Below, piece after piece: positions 42,226-53,100 of a stretch of 64,000 nt of DNA; the stretch's first letter is position 1; each line of letters starts with the position of its first letter. Below the pieces are notes generated by a model. The model was not told the DNA's origin. It worked only from the letters and a program-made list of their open reading frames with translations, and made no database searches. The position numbers and the translations under genes were made by a program. The DNA lies in contig CAYFFG010000012.1 of assembly GCA_964342355.1 (NCBI GenBank), positions 31,675-95,674 of the forward strand. The letters run 5' to 3'. The stretch comes from Hirschia sp964342355. Lineage in GTDB: Bacteria > Pseudomonadota > Alphaproteobacteria > Caulobacterales > Hyphomonadaceae.

Positions 42226-42945
42226 TTAAAAATCCAGCTGGGAGTAGTGGGCCGCAGGCGCAACGCCTTGCAAGTTATCTTTCAGCAAGCTTCTGAAACT
42301 GCGACGGCTCTTCATGCGCATATACCATTCTCTGGTATTGGCGAAGGCGTCCCACGGCACATCTCCGAAATAGTCCAGACAGGATAAGTGCGCTGCTGCG
42401 CATACATCTGCTAAAGTAAAATTTTCGCCGGCTAAATAAGGTCTTACAGCGAATATTGCCTCTAAATGGCGCATGTATCCCTTTAATGCCAAGGCCCCAT
42501 CACGCAGCGCGCCCATGTCAGTTCTACCAGCACGCAAATACCGCTGAACGATCCGCTCCTTCAACAAAGTTTGATTAACGTCTGAGTCAAATCCGCGCTC
42601 AAGCCACCCCATCGCCCATCGCGCCTCAGCCCGATCCAGCGGCGCATCAGGCATAAGGTCTGTCTCTGCGTAGACTTCATCCAGATATTCAAGAATGGCG
42701 CGCGGTTCAGATACGATGACACGTCCCGCCTCAACCACATCAACGAGAACCGGCAAACCGCCAATGGGGTTTAAGTCCAGTGATGCGCCGCCTGCCTCAA
42801 ACGGCGATTCTTCAATCAACGCATACTCCAGTCGCTTTTCCTCTAGCGCTATGCGGACGCATCTTGAAAACGGATCTAATGGCCAGTGATAAAGGCATCT
42901 GCCCCTTACAGTCGCTTTCACCGGCGTTTCTGGCAGATCGCTCAT
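42226..42945 (-). CDS. glutathione S-transferase family protein
   Basis: A 239-residue GST. LYHWPLDPFSRCVRIALEEK is the N-terminal thioredoxin-like start. NPIGGLPVLVD holds the cis-proline, and VSEPRAILEYLDE is the glutathione-binding segment. PYLAGENFTLADVCAAAHLS is the conserved N-capping motif of the C-terminal domain. Specific function unknown. It ends 25 bases before the mtgA start on the same strand, so the two may be cotranscribed. Confidence 0.87.
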   Translation of the reverse strand: MSDLPETPVKATVRGRCLYHWPLDPFSRCVRIALEEKRLEYALIEESPFEAGGASLDLNPIGGLPVLVDVVEAGRVIVSEPRAILEYLDEVYAETDLMPDAPLDRAEARWAMGWLERGFDSDVNQTLLKERIVQRYLRAGRTDMGALRDGALALKGYMRHLEAIFAVRPYLAGENFTLADVCAAAHLSCLDYFGDVPWDAFANTREWYMRMKSRRSFRSLLKDNLQGVAPAAHYSQLDF

Positions 42946-42965
42946 AAGCTTTTATCCGTCCAAGA

Positions 42966-43946
42966 TCACTTCGACACCTGGTCCAACGCCTCACCACGTC
43001 CGGACTCTTCAGCGGATTTTTCCTTAAAAAACCCGCCGCCATGGGGCTTTGCGCCACGCGGATCGGGATGGATGAGAATGTCCGCCCCCGGAAACTCATC
43101 CAAAATACGTCGCTCACACGCCACCATTTGTTCATGCGCTTCAATAAGCGACAACGTGTTCGGCATTTCTAAATGAAACTGGATGTGGATGATTGGCCCT
43201 GACGCGCGTGTGCGCAGGCTGTGTACGATGATGTCATCTGCCTCCGCCAGCGCTGTGATGCGCGCACGCGCCTCATCATCTAATTCTCTATCCATCAACT
43301 GATCGACAGCATCGCGCGCGACGCCAAATGCACCCCACGCAAGCCATGCCGCAACACCCAGTCCAATAATCGGGTCCGCCAGCGGCATGTTCAGGAAAGC
43401 TGCGCCAATCACGCCTGCGATAACAGCGACATTTGCCGCCAGGTCGGCAGTGTAATGGGCCATATCCCCTTTGGTCGCAACCGATCCTGTCTTGGCGACA
43501 GCGCGTGACTGAAACCAGATCAAGGTTGCCGTCATGATGATGGAAAAAACCATCACCCCAATGGACAAGCCGCCATTTTCAATACTGCGCGGCGCGAAAA
43601 ACCGCTCAATTGCCTCACGCGCAATCAACGCGGCGGACGCCCCGACTAAAGCAGCCTGCATTAAAGCAGCAAAACCTTCCGCCTTGCCATGCCCAAAGCG
43701 ATGCTCTTCATCCGGCGGTTCAGCCGCATAAATCACCGCCCACAAAGTCATCAGCGAGGCGGCTAGGTCCAGACTGGAATCGGCCAACGACGACAGGATA
43801 GAAACCGACCCTGACGCAACCCACGCCCATACCTTCACGGCGATCAACACAGTCGCTGTGGAAATTGACAGAAAGACTGTCCGACGTGTGATCTTTGCCG
43901 CTTCAGGGGGCGCCATGCGGCCTACAGGCATAGAATCGTGAGGCAT
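42966..43946 (-). CDS. cation diffusion facilitator family transporter (FieF-like)
   Basis: A proton-coupled divalent metal exporter of 326 residues with six membrane segments. The first metal-site pair lies in LADSSLDLAASL and the second in HYTADLAANVAVIAG, the DxxxD/HxxxD arrangement of FieF/YiiP. The cytosolic C-terminal domain (VHSLRTRASGPIIHIQFHLE, GADILIHPDP) is the metal-sensing fold. Zinc, iron or manganese are all possible substrates. It ends 20 bases from the GST gene on the same strand. Confidence 0.9.
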   Translation of the reverse strand: MPHDSMPVGRMAPPEAAKITRRTVFLSISTATVLIAVKVWAWVASGSVSILSSLADSSLDLAASLMTLWAVIYAAEPPDEEHRFGHGKAEGFAALMQAALVGASAALIAREAIERFFAPRSIENGGLSIGVMVFSIIMTATLIWFQSRAVAKTGSVATKGDMAHYTADLAANVAVIAGVIGAAFLNMPLADPIIGLGVAAWLAWGAFGVARDAVDQLMDRELDDEARARITALAEADDIIVHSLRTRASGPIIHIQFHLEMPNTLSLIEAHEQMVACERRILDEFPGADILIHPDPRGAKPHGGGFFKEKSAEESGRGEALDQVSK

Positions 43947-44065
43947 TAGGTGGCTTTCAGTTCAAGCAGCGCGCGATACGACTGAGTCGCAACGCAACGC
44001 CATTGTTGCTTGAAGCAATGTCACTGACAACTCGCACCTGGCAAGTTGGTTATGTCCAAACGCCT

Positions 44066-44593
44066 TTAATTGACCGGACGCTCAATCGTTGGTCCGACAT
44101 TGCGGACAACTTCACGGGCGTCAAATGCACGGTCAGCATCTTCTGGTTTCTCGCCCAGCCCTAAACGGATCTCTGCAGAGATTTCGTATTGTGTTGCTTC
44201 TGAATAGGTCGGCGCATTCCAGAATGGGTCGTACGAATAGCGCCAGCCAACGCGTGGGTGGTAAAAGCTGTACCCAAAACCATACCGGCTCGGCCCGAAC
44301 GAACTTGGGTAAAAACGGCTCTTTGTGTCGGATTCTTTTTCGATCACCGTGAAATAGTCATAACCCGCGTTCAGCGTCACTTCGGCTGCGCGCAACAGCA
44401 GAGAGCTTTCCACCTTGTCACGGGGCGAGGACGTCGACCCACGGAAAGTGACCAGATAGCGGTCTGATTCAATAATCTGTTCGGAATATCCAACACCGTT
44501 CGGCGAGGATGACGGACGATAGTCCGGCGTCGTCGCACACGCCGCCACGCCTAGCCCAGCTAGCGCGAGTACGGCAATCCTTGCTCTCTTCAT
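44066..44593 (-). CDS. CC0125/CC1285-like lipoprotein
   Basis: A 175-residue lipoprotein: the signal peptide ends in the lipobox VAAC (Cys19). The mature part shows ESDRYLVTFRGSTSSPRDKV, LLRAAEVTLNAGYDYFTVIE and a Gly/Tyr/Phe-rich stretch (SRYGFGYSFYHPRVGWRYSY). This layout matches a family described from Caulobacter as CC0125/CC1285 lipoproteins, whose function is unknown. The match is from memory of the pattern rather than a search. Confidence 0.75.
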   Translation of the reverse strand: MKRARIAVLALAGLGVAACATTPDYRPSSSPNGVGYSEQIIESDRYLVTFRGSTSSPRDKVESSLLLRAAEVTLNAGYDYFTVIEKESDTKSRFYPSSFGPSRYGFGYSFYHPRVGWRYSYDPFWNAPTYSEATQYEISAEIRLGLGEKPEDADRAFDAREVVRNVGPTIERPVN

Positions 44594-44711
44594 CCTTGCT
44601 AATCCTGATTTTTGTTTCGCCAGTTTGGCCCAGCTTAGCAGAACCGGGCCGATGACACAGCCTGTTCCTTACAAGATGAACAACAGCCGAACAGCTTTTC
44701 AACTAACTGTG

Positions 44712-44741
44712 CCGGGCGCGTGAAGCATTTCACACGCCCGG
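44712..44741 (-). terminator. strong hairpin behind the aldehyde dehydrogenase gene
   Basis: CCGGGCG (44712-44718) pairs with CGCCCGG (44735-44741), and GTGAA (44720-44724) with TTCAC (44729-44733), with one C-A mismatch between and a GCAT loop. It lies 15 bases beyond the stop of the leftward gene. There is no good U tract, so termination may be inefficient or need Rho. Confidence 0.55.
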
Positions 44742-44755
44742 TCAAAATTTAACGC

Positions 44756-46186
44756 TTATTCAGCGCCGTAACCCATGACAGACTTCACTTCGAGGAAGTC
44801 TTCAAGTCCGTGCACACCCCATTCGCGCCCGTTACCGGATTGCTTGTATCCGCCAAACGGCGCGTTGAGGTCTCCGCCAGCGCCATTGAGGTGAACCATA
44901 CCAGTGCGGATCTGACGCGCCACTGCGCGCGCTTCGTCCACTGGACCCTGAACATAACCAGAGAGGCCGTAAACAGTGTCGTTCGCCATTTCAACAGCGT
45001 GTTCGACGCTGTCGTAAGGGATCATGGTGAGAACCGGACCAAAAATCTCTTCACGCGCAATGGTCATGTCGTTGTTACAGTCGCCAAAGACCGTCGGACG
45101 CACATAGAAACCCTTGTTCATGCCTTCAGGACGCCCAAGACCACCTGCAACCATTGTCGCGCCCTCTTCGATACCTTTCTGGATCAAGCCCTGGATCTTG
45201 TCGAACTGAACGTCAGACGCGACCGGACCGATTGCGCCTTTTTCAGCCTCCGCAGGCGCCTGAACCTTGATGGCTTCTGCTGTTGCCTTGGCAATCGCTT
45301 TAGCTTCGTCGTTCTTTTCGCGCGGGACAAACATACGCGAAGGCGCGTTACAGGACTGGCCTGAGTTGTTCATCATGTTGAAAACGCCGCTAGAAACGGC
45401 TTTTTGCAAGTCTGCGCCCGGCAGAACGATGTTGGGCGACTTACCGCCCAACTCCAGAGCGACGCGCTTAACAGTTGGCGCAGCGGCCTGAGAAATCATC
45501 ACACCCGCACGCGTAGAGCCGGTAAATGACACCATGTCCACATCAGGGTGGGATGTCATCGGCGCGCCAACACCTGGTCCGTCACCGTTTACGAGGTTGA
45601 ACACACCTTTTGGCACGCCAGCTTCATGCATAATCTCTGCAAGAATGACCGCGTCCAGCGGCGCAACTTCAGAAGGCTTCAGGATCATAGTACAGCCAGC
45701 CGCAATCGCTGGAGCAACCTTACAAGCGATCTGGTTTGCCGGCCAGTTCCATGGCGTGATCAGCGAACACACACCGACTGGCTCATGCGTGATCAGCGTG
45801 TTGCCCTGGACCTTATCAAACTCATAGCTGGAGAGAATTTTCATGGCAGTCATGAAGTGACCTAGCCCTGAACCAGCCTGCGCCGGACCGGAGAGCCACA
45901 TCGGCGCGCCCATTTCCAGTGAAATCGCTTCAGCAATGTCGCCCATGCGCGCTTTGAAAACACCTACGATTTTCTGAAGCAGCTCAACACGCTCTTCGCG
46001 GCTAGTTGCAGAGAAAGATGGGAATGCTGCGCGCGCCGCAGCAACCGCGCGATCAACATCAGCGGCGGAACCAGCAGAGATACGCGCAAATGGCTCTTCC
46101 GTTGCAGGGTTGATGACGTCCAGTGTCTTTGGCTCAACTGGATCGATCCACTCGCCATTGATGTAAAATTGCAGGTGCTCACGCAT
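44756..46186 (-). CDS. aldehyde dehydrogenase family protein
   Basis: NAD(P)-dependent oxidation of an aldehyde to the acid. The 476-residue protein has the ALDH pattern: ITPWNWPANQIACKVAPAIA, the FTGSTRAGVMI coenzyme motif, VALELGGKSPNIVL with the general-base Glu, and NNSGQSCNAPSRMFVP with the catalytic Cys. The C-terminal motif is EEIFGPVLTMIPYD. The substrate is not evident. The gene stands alone, with an ATG preceded by GGGAGAA. Confidence 0.93.
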   Translation of the reverse strand: MREHLQFYINGEWIDPVEPKTLDVINPATEEPFARISAGSAADVDRAVAAARAAFPSFSATSREERVELLQKIVGVFKARMGDIAEAISLEMGAPMWLSGPAQAGSGLGHFMTAMKILSSYEFDKVQGNTLITHEPVGVCSLITPWNWPANQIACKVAPAIAAGCTMILKPSEVAPLDAVILAEIMHEAGVPKGVFNLVNGDGPGVGAPMTSHPDVDMVSFTGSTRAGVMISQAAAPTVKRVALELGGKSPNIVLPGADLQKAVSSGVFNMMNNSGQSCNAPSRMFVPREKNDEAKAIAKATAEAIKVQAPAEAEKGAIGPVASDVQFDKIQGLIQKGIEEGATMVAGGLGRPEGMNKGFYVRPTVFGDCNNDMTIAREEIFGPVLTMIPYDSVEHAVEMANDTVYGLSGYVQGPVDEARAVARQIRTGMVHLNGAGGDLNAPFGGYKQSGNGREWGVHGLEDFLEVKSVMGYGAE

Positions 46187-46327
46187 TGTATTCTCCCGGA
46201 AAGCTTAGTGCTTGTTTTATGAGTGAAGACTTAGAGACTTGAGCGCCCGCACGCAACGCGGTAGCCACGTTAATTATAGGAATTGATCATCAACCCCGTT
46301 AAACAACGCGGCTAAACGCATGGTGAC

Positions 46328-47830
46328 CTAACGTCTGCGTCCGCCAAATACGCCGCGCAGCACATATTTGGTCAACTCGCGCGCCGCGGTACGGAAGAAA
46401 GTCTTGGTTGCCGCCTCAGTCGCCGTCTGGCGTCCGGAAGATCGTCTGGAAGATTTACGCGCCTTGGTCTGGCGCGCTTGTTCGCGTTCTTCCTGTTCTT
46501 TTAGCTCAGCCTCTTCCTTGGCGGCCTTTGCTTCGCGCTCCTCTAAATGCTCATACGCACTTTGCCGGTCGAGCGCGTCCTCGTATTTTCCAAACACCGG
46601 ACTGTCATCCAGCACAGATTTGCGCTCCGCATCGGTCGCCGGGCCTAGCCTTGAGGACGGCGGACGGATCAATGTGCGCTGGACCACTGAGGGCGCCCCC
46701 TTTTCATTCAGTGTGGAAACCAGCGCTTCCCCCACACCCAGTTCAGTGATGACAGTTTCTGTGTCCAGTTCGGGGTTTTCGCGAAATGAGTCAGCCGCTG
46801 CGCGAATAGCCTTGCGTTCAGCAGGCGTATAAGCGCGCAATGCGTGCTGAACCCGTGTGCCCAGTTGCGCAAGAACACTGTCAGGAAGGTCGCGCGGGTT
46901 CTGCGTGACGAAAAACACCCCCACACCTTTGGATCGGATGAGGCGCACAACTTGCTCAATTTTATCGATCAAAGCTTTCGGGGCGTCGTCAAACAAAAGG
47001 TGCGCTTCATCAAAAAAGAACACCAGCTTGGGTTTGTCAGGATCCCCCACTTCAGGCAGTTGTTCAAAGAGTTCCGCCAACAGCCATAACAGGAAGGTGG
47101 AATAGAGCTTTGGCGAGTTGATCAGTGTCGTCGCGTCCAGAATAGACACCACACCGCGCCCATCGCGCGTGGTGCGCATGAAGTCACTTAGCTCCAGCGC
47201 AGGTTCGCCAAAAAACTGTTCGGCTCCTTCTCGCTCCAGCACCAATAGTCGCCGCATGATCGCCCCAACAGACGCCGGCGAGATATTCCCATACTCCTTT
47301 TGAACTTCCGCCCGAACATCGGTCAGATGGGCGAGTAGTTTTCGCAGATCCTTAAGGTCCAACAGTAGAAGATCATTGTCGTCGGCGTATTCAAACGCAA
47401 TGAACAGAACACCTTCCTGAATCTCATTAAGATCCATCAGCCTCGCCAAAAGCGAAGGCCCCATCTCTGTGATCGTCGCGCGGATCGGATGACCCTTCTT
47501 ACCATAAAGGTCCCAGAAAATAGTCGGGATGGCGTCGTAGTCATAATCATCAAAGCCGATCTTTTCGGCGCGCGAAATCAGCTTGTCATGGAGTTTGTGT
47601 TCAGGGTCTCCTGATTGAGATAAGCCCGACAAATCGCCTTTGACGTCAGCGCAAAAAACAGGAACGCCCTGTGCGGAAAACCCCTCCGCCATGATTTGCA
47701 ACGTCACCGTCTTGCCGGTGCCGGTCGCGCCAGCCACAAGCCCGTGCCGGTTTGCGCGCGACAGCAACAATTCCTGATCCAGGTCATGCGTTGCGCCACC
47801 GCCGCCCAGAAAGATCGCCTTGTCACTCAT
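46328..47830 (-). CDS. HerA-like helicase/ATPase, DUF853 (YjgR) family
   Basis: A 500-residue RecA/HerA-type ATPase. LSRANRHGLVAGATGTGKTV contains the Walker A motif. FCADVKGDLSGLSQ, RATITEMGPSLLARL, FFFDEAHLLFDDAP (Walker B) and FFVTQNPRDLPDSVLAQLG are typical of DUF853. A charged coiled-coil tail (EEREAKAAKEEAELKEQEER) and a basic C terminus follow. The biological role of YjgR proteins is unclear. GAGGG supports ATG 47830. It is divergent from the AI-2E family gene. Confidence 0.88.
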   Translation of the reverse strand: MSDKAIFLGGGGATHDLDQELLLSRANRHGLVAGATGTGKTVTLQIMAEGFSAQGVPVFCADVKGDLSGLSQSGDPEHKLHDKLISRAEKIGFDDYDYDAIPTIFWDLYGKKGHPIRATITEMGPSLLARLMDLNEIQEGVLFIAFEYADDNDLLLLDLKDLRKLLAHLTDVRAEVQKEYGNISPASVGAIMRRLLVLEREGAEQFFGEPALELSDFMRTTRDGRGVVSILDATTLINSPKLYSTFLLWLLAELFEQLPEVGDPDKPKLVFFFDEAHLLFDDAPKALIDKIEQVVRLIRSKGVGVFFVTQNPRDLPDSVLAQLGTRVQHALRAYTPAERKAIRAAADSFRENPELDTETVITELGVGEALVSTLNEKGAPSVVQRTLIRPPSSRLGPATDAERKSVLDDSPVFGKYEDALDRQSAYEHLEEREAKAAKEEAELKEQEEREQARQTKARKSSRRSSGRQTATEAATKTFFRTAARELTKYVLRGVFGGRRR

Positions 47831-47938
47831 CAACGCCCTCATCAATTTTCTGTCTATGATTCGTGTGGTGTTAGAATTTAGGTTATTGCGCAAGGGCGCA
47901 CATCGCAATCTGCGAGGCAGGACAAGGACCGGGGACTT

Positions 47939-49051
47939 ATGAAATATCTCACAGCAGGTGTTTGGGTGATCGCCACAGGCGTGATTGTCTATGGATTGAA
48001 CGTGGGCGCGGACATATTCGCCCCCTTTGCTCTGGCTGTCTTCCTGTGGCTGGTTATCGAAGGGTTTGCCCGTCTTTTAACTGAACGGGTCAAAAAGCTT
48101 CCGCAATGGGCAGCCCAGGCCGCCGCCGTCTTATCGGTCCTTGGCGCGAGTGTGGCGGTGATCACCATTTTTGTTGATGGACTGAATGAATTTGCCAAGA
48201 ATGCCGGCGCATATGAGCAGCGCATTAACGAGGTCATCAACGAGGCCTATGCCCTCTTCAACATCCAGTCCGTCAACCCGCCAGATTTGTCCGCGCTACT
48301 GTTTAATCAGGAAAACACGAAATTCGTTCAGCCCATCCTGGATTCCGTTCAGGGCCTAGCGTCGTCATTTGTCCTGATCCTGATCTATATCGCATTCTTG
48401 TTTCTGGCTGAGACCACTTGGTCGGCCAAGTTGGACAACATTTTCCAAACCACCGGCAGTCGCGAGCAGGCGCGCCGGGTGGGACACGACATTCGAAAAT
48501 CTATGGAAGAATATCTATGGGTCCAAACTATCATCTCAGCCATAATTACTGTTCTGACCTACATAACCCTCACGATACTGGGTTTGAACAATGCGCTTTT
48601 CTGGGCGTTTATCGTTTTCTTCTTGAATTATATTCCAACGATTGGCTCAATTGTCGCCGCCTTCCTGCCAGGTCTGTTCGCGCTCGCCCAGTCTGAATGG
48701 CCGGCTTATTTGCCTGCTGATCCGACCATTAACGCAATCATCGTTTTTGCCGCCGTCAGCTGCTGGCAGTTTGTCATTGGCAACTTCATTCAGCCGCGCA
48801 TGATGGGCGAAACACTCAACCTGTCTGCGCTGGTCGTGTTGGTGTCATTGTCAGTCTGGGGCGCCATTTGGGGGATCCCCGGAATGTTTCTTTCGGCGCC
48901 GCTTACAGTGTTAATGATGATAATTTTAGCGCAAATTCCCGGCGCCCAATGGTTGGCGGTTTTGCTATCAGCGGACGGCAAACCCATCAAACCGGTCGAA
49001 CCTGTGGATACGCCCTTAACCAAAGAAGAAACCGCCGATACGTCACCCTAA
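47939..49051 (+). CDS. AI-2E family transporter (PerM/YdiK-like)
   Basis: A polytopic membrane protein of 370 residues. Four or so segments surround FAPFALAVFLWLVIEGFARL near the N terminus, with a cytoplasmic amphipathic region (ARRVGHDIRKSMEEYLWVQT), ALFWAFIVFFLNYIPTIGSI and FIQPRMMGETLNLSALVVLV towards the C terminus. This is the AI-2E/UPF0118 family, which includes sodium-proton antiporters and permeases, so the name does not prove autoinducer transport. GGGGA precedes the ATG. Confidence 0.9.
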   Translation: MKYLTAGVWVIATGVIVYGLNVGADIFAPFALAVFLWLVIEGFARLLTERVKKLPQWAAQAAAVLSVLGASVAVITIFVDGLNEFAKNAGAYEQRINEVINEAYALFNIQSVNPPDLSALLFNQENTKFVQPILDSVQGLASSFVLILIYIAFLFLAETTWSAKLDNIFQTTGSREQARRVGHDIRKSMEEYLWVQTIISAIITVLTYITLTILGLNNALFWAFIVFFLNYIPTIGSIVAAFLPGLFALAQSEWPAYLPADPTINAIIVFAAVSCWQFVIGNFIQPRMMGETLNLSALVVLVSLSVWGAIWGIPGMFLSAPLTVLMMIILAQIPGAQWLAVLLSADGKPIKPVEPVDTPLTKEETADTSP

Positions 49052-49359
49052 AGCGGTGAATGCAAGCGAACGACATTTTTGTCATAAAAAATTCGTAAAT
49101 ATCACATTAAACCATTGCAAAGACGATACGATTCGGTGTGTATACAAATTATCAAATCGCCAGTCTAACTGGCGAGAGATTAGGTTCTGCTGTATGCGTC
49201 CCCCCCACCCAGCTGGCAGCGGAACTGAAGTCAAGCGGCCGAGCGCGTCCCCGCTCGGCCGCACCTACTTTCAGTCTCCGAAAAATGAAATTTATCCCGC
49301 CGTGAAATGAGCCTGATTGGGCCTTATTTTATCCCCATGCGACCTTCATCATCTACGAT
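49052..49359 (+). other. non-coding region with two perfect hairpins
   Basis: No gene is visible in about 300 bases. TCGCCAGT (49157-49164) pairs with ACTGGCGA (49168-49175), and GCGGCCGAGCG (49235-49245) pairs with CGCTCGGCCGC (49252-49262). Neither stem is followed by a T-run. Between them lies a C-rich stretch (seven consecutive C near 49200-49206). A TATACAAAT-like -10 element starts at 49141 without a convincing -35. This could be an unannotated small RNA or a complex leader for the DUF1287 gene. Confidence 0.4.
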
Positions 49360-50067
49360 ATGGATCGTCGCTTTTTTCTTATTACTTGCGCTAGTTACTT
49401 GGCACTTGGATGTAATAATCCCAACGAGCCGAAAAGTGCTTTAAAAACAGCCACAAGCCAACAAGCTCCCTCTAAAAAACCACCAGAAGACGCACCAGAA
49501 CTCCCACCCGAACAATCACCGGATCTACCACCAGGACTCATCCCGGATCACATCCGGCTTGCTCACGCCGCCGAGGCGCGCACACAACAACACGTGATCT
49601 ACGATCCGGCCTATGTCGCTCTTGCCTACCCGATGGGCGACCCGCCAAACGACAGAGGCGTGTGTTCTGACGTGGTTATTCGTTCATACCGCGAGGTTGG
49701 AATCGACCTGCAGGTCAAAGTCCACGAAGACATGAAAGCTAATTTTTCCGCTTATCCCAACCGTTGGGGCCTGGCCCGTCCAGACCGGAATATCGACCAC
49801 CGCCGCGTGCCCAATCTGGAAACCTATTTTCATCGTCTGGGCGCACAACTGTCTGTAAATACGCCCATTTCCCGGCTCGAACCCGGAGACCTTGTGACTT
49901 GGATGATCGATGGCCGTCTGCCGCACATTGGTGTTGTAACGACAAAAAAATCGCCATCAGGCAATCTGCTTATCGCTCACAATATCGGTCGCGGCCCTGA
50001 ACTTGAGGACTGCTATGACAACTGGTCGCGAAAGAATGTTTTTCGCCACCGCCCGTGGGATACGTAA
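49360..50067 (+). CDS. DUF1287 lipoprotein
   Basis: A 235-residue lipoprotein. The short signal ends in the lipobox ALGC (Cys18). A Pro/Glu-rich linker of about 40 residues follows, then the DUF1287 domain: YPMGDPPNDRGVCSDVVIRS, DLQVKVHEDMKANF, YPNRWGLARPDRNIDHRRVP and LPHIGVV. The family is related to NlpC/P60-type cysteine hydrolases; the Cys in RGVCSDV and the His in LPHIGVV are plausible active-site residues. No strong ribosome binding site is seen ahead of ATG 49360. Confidence 0.85.
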   Translation: MDRRFFLITCASYLALGCNNPNEPKSALKTATSQQAPSKKPPEDAPELPPEQSPDLPPGLIPDHIRLAHAAEARTQQHVIYDPAYVALAYPMGDPPNDRGVCSDVVIRSYREVGIDLQVKVHEDMKANFSAYPNRWGLARPDRNIDHRRVPNLETYFHRLGAQLSVNTPISRLEPGDLVTWMIDGRLPHIGVVTTKKSPSGNLLIAHNIGRGPELEDCYDNWSRKNVFRHRPWDT

Positions 50068-50193
50068 GCTCTTCGGAAATATCTGGATAATTCTTTGATT
50101 TATTAAGCCTAACATCACGCCACCTTTCGCCTCTTGCGGGAATTTGCAAACCATCCGACAAGTAGGAAGTTCTGCGATAAAAGAGATGGCGAT

Positions 50194-53100
50194 ATGACGT
50201 TTCAGGCCTCCCAATCCAGCATGGCGTTCGCGCTTGAGGAAATTCAATCCGCATCAAAACAGATTACTAGCCAGTACAATATTCAGGATTTCGACAAGTC
50301 CCTGAACGACTATCTCAGGCAGTACTGCAACACCGCCTCGATGGATGAATTTGCACAGTTTTCAGCTGAAGACGCCGCTCACACTGCGATTTCATTTTGG
50401 GCATGGGCTCAGCAACAATCCAAAACGGAGCGCTCTTTTCAGGTGCGGCCATGCTATGGCGCTGAAAACCGCGACATGGAACGGGTTCTGTTTGAGATTG
50501 CCGGACCTGACCTGCCCTTCCTTGTCGATAGCGCAGTGTCTGTTTTTGCTGAATGCGCGATTGAGCTGGCCGCTGTCGTACATCCAGTCGTGGATGGTCA
50601 GTCCCTCATTCAGATCCACACCAAACAGTTGAGCCCAGAGCAAATCGATAAAGCTCAGGCCATGCTGATCGAAACGTTCAAGGACGTTGAGATCTCAAAC
50701 CAAGATCACATGGCGATGCGCAAAGCGATGCGCGACGCCGCCGACAGCATTGAAGCAATGCCAGTTGTCGAAGGACGTAGCGCCGAAGACATTGCCGAAG
50801 CTTCCCTCTTTTTAAAATGGCTCGAGAGTGAGCATTTCTTCTTCCTCGGTGCGCGCGAATATCGGTACTTGCGCAATAAAGAAGGCGAATACACCGAACA
50901 CGAGCCTGAAATTGTGCAGGACACCGCACTTGGCATTTTAAGGGATCCGGACCGGCACATCCTCTCCCATGGCGCAGGACCTGCTGTGCTAACCCCTCGC
51001 ATCCTGAATTTCCTGAATGAACCCTCCCCTCTGATCGTCGCTAAATCCAATGTGCGATCAAATGTCCACCGCCGCGTTTATGCAGACTATGTGGGTGTCA
51101 AACGCCTGGATGAGGACGGTCACGTCATCGGCGAGTTACGGTTTGCCGGCCTCTTCACATCCGCCGCTTACACGCGCATGGCCCGTGATGTGCCCTTGAT
51201 CCGCCGCAAAGTGGCAAAAGTTGTCGAAATCCTTGATGTCGGCGTCTCCGGGTATTCGACTAATGCGCTAAACAATGTGCTTGAGACCTACCCGCGGGAT
51301 GAGCTGTTCCAGATCGACGAAAATGATCTGGCCCGCATTGCTTACAATATTCTCGCATTACAACAGCGCCCACGCACACGGCTATTCATCCGTCGGGACC
51401 GTTTTGACCGTTATGTGTCCGCCCTGCTTTTCACACCGCGCGAGAACTATTCTCCAGAGTTGAGGCGTAAAGCCCACGACCGGATCGCAGCAGCATTTGA
51501 AGGGCGCACATCAGCCTACTATCCGAGTTTTAACGACGGACCGCTTGCGCGTGTCCATTACATCATCGGTCTGAATAGCGGACATCCGGACCCAGACATT
51601 GACGCGCTGGACCTTGAACTTCGTCAGATGGCGGAATCCTGGGAAGACGCCCTGCAGCGTGCGAGCAATATCGCTGAACTCGAATTCGTCGGGCGGCCAA
51701 TGCCGCAATTCAACCTTGCGTACAAAGAAGCGTTTACAGCCGATGAAGCTGTTGAAGATTTGCGCGCCCTTCTCTCCATCCCTTCTGACGAAGACCTTCG
51801 CGTACGCGCCACAGGACATTCAGAAGACGGCGAAGAACCCTTTGTCGAATGTAAAATCTACCACCGGCAAAAAGCGCTTGCCCTATCAGATATGGTGCCC
51901 GTGCTTGAAAACATGGGCATGCGTGTCCTTGAAGAAACCGGCTTTCCCGTCAGGCTCAACGAAGGTGAAGTTATTTGGATTCACTCTGTAAAACTTCAGC
52001 AACCCGCTTTGGCCGACCAACTCAGCGTGAAATTTGAAGACGCATTCAAAGCCGTATGGACCAATCACACAGAAAATGACGGGTTCAACCAACTGGTTGT
52101 GTTGATGGATTTAAGTTGGCGGGAGGCAGCTCTCCTACGCACGCTTTGTCGCTATCGACTGCAAAGCGGACTTGATCCCTCAGAAGCTGTACAGATCAAC
52201 GCCCTAACCAAACACCCCGATATTACCGCTGCTTTGTTGGCCCTGTTTAAGCACCGGTTGGATCCAGCCGGGGCGCATGAATGCAAAGAAGAATTTGAAG
52301 AGCGTGAAGCACGCCAAAAAGTGGCCGTGGATGCGATTGTCAAAGCTTTGGACACAGTCCCATCTCTTGACGATGACCGCGTCTTGCGTCGCCTGATGCG
52401 TCTCATTTGCTCAATTCAAAGAACCAATTTCTATCAAGTCGATAAAAACGGCGCGCCGCCTCCGTACATCTCAATAAAAATCGCCAGCCAGATGCTTGAA
52501 AATCTGCCTGCCCCTAAACCGTTCCGTGAGATTTTTGTCTGGTCGCCCCAGGTTGAAGGCGTTCACTTAAGGTTTGGACCTGTCGCACGTGGCGGCCTTA
52601 GGTGGTCAGATCGTAGAGACGACTTCAGAACCGAAGTTCTTGGTCTGGTAAAAGCCCAACAAGTGAAAAACGCTGTAATTGTTCCCGTTGGCTCCAAAGG
52701 CGGTTTCTTCCCAAAGCAATTGCCTGAAACAGGAACACGCGAAGACTTCCTCAACGCAGGCATAGCCGCCTACAAAACCTTCATATCCAGTATTTTACAG
52801 CTGACGGACAATATTATAGACGGCGCCCCAAAACGGCCAGAAAACACATTTTCCTGGGATGGCGATGACCCATATCTTGTGGTCGCCGCTGACAAGGGCA
52901 CCGCCACGTTCTCTGATATTGCCAACGGTCTTTCTCAGGATCACGCGTTCTGGCTAGACGACGCTTTCGCATCGGGTGGCTCGGCTGGATATGACCACAA
53001 GAAAATGGGCATAACCGCCCGTGGCGCATGGGAGGCGGTCAAACGGCATTTCCGCGAGATCGGCAAAAACATACAGACGGAACCTTTTACCTGCATTGGT

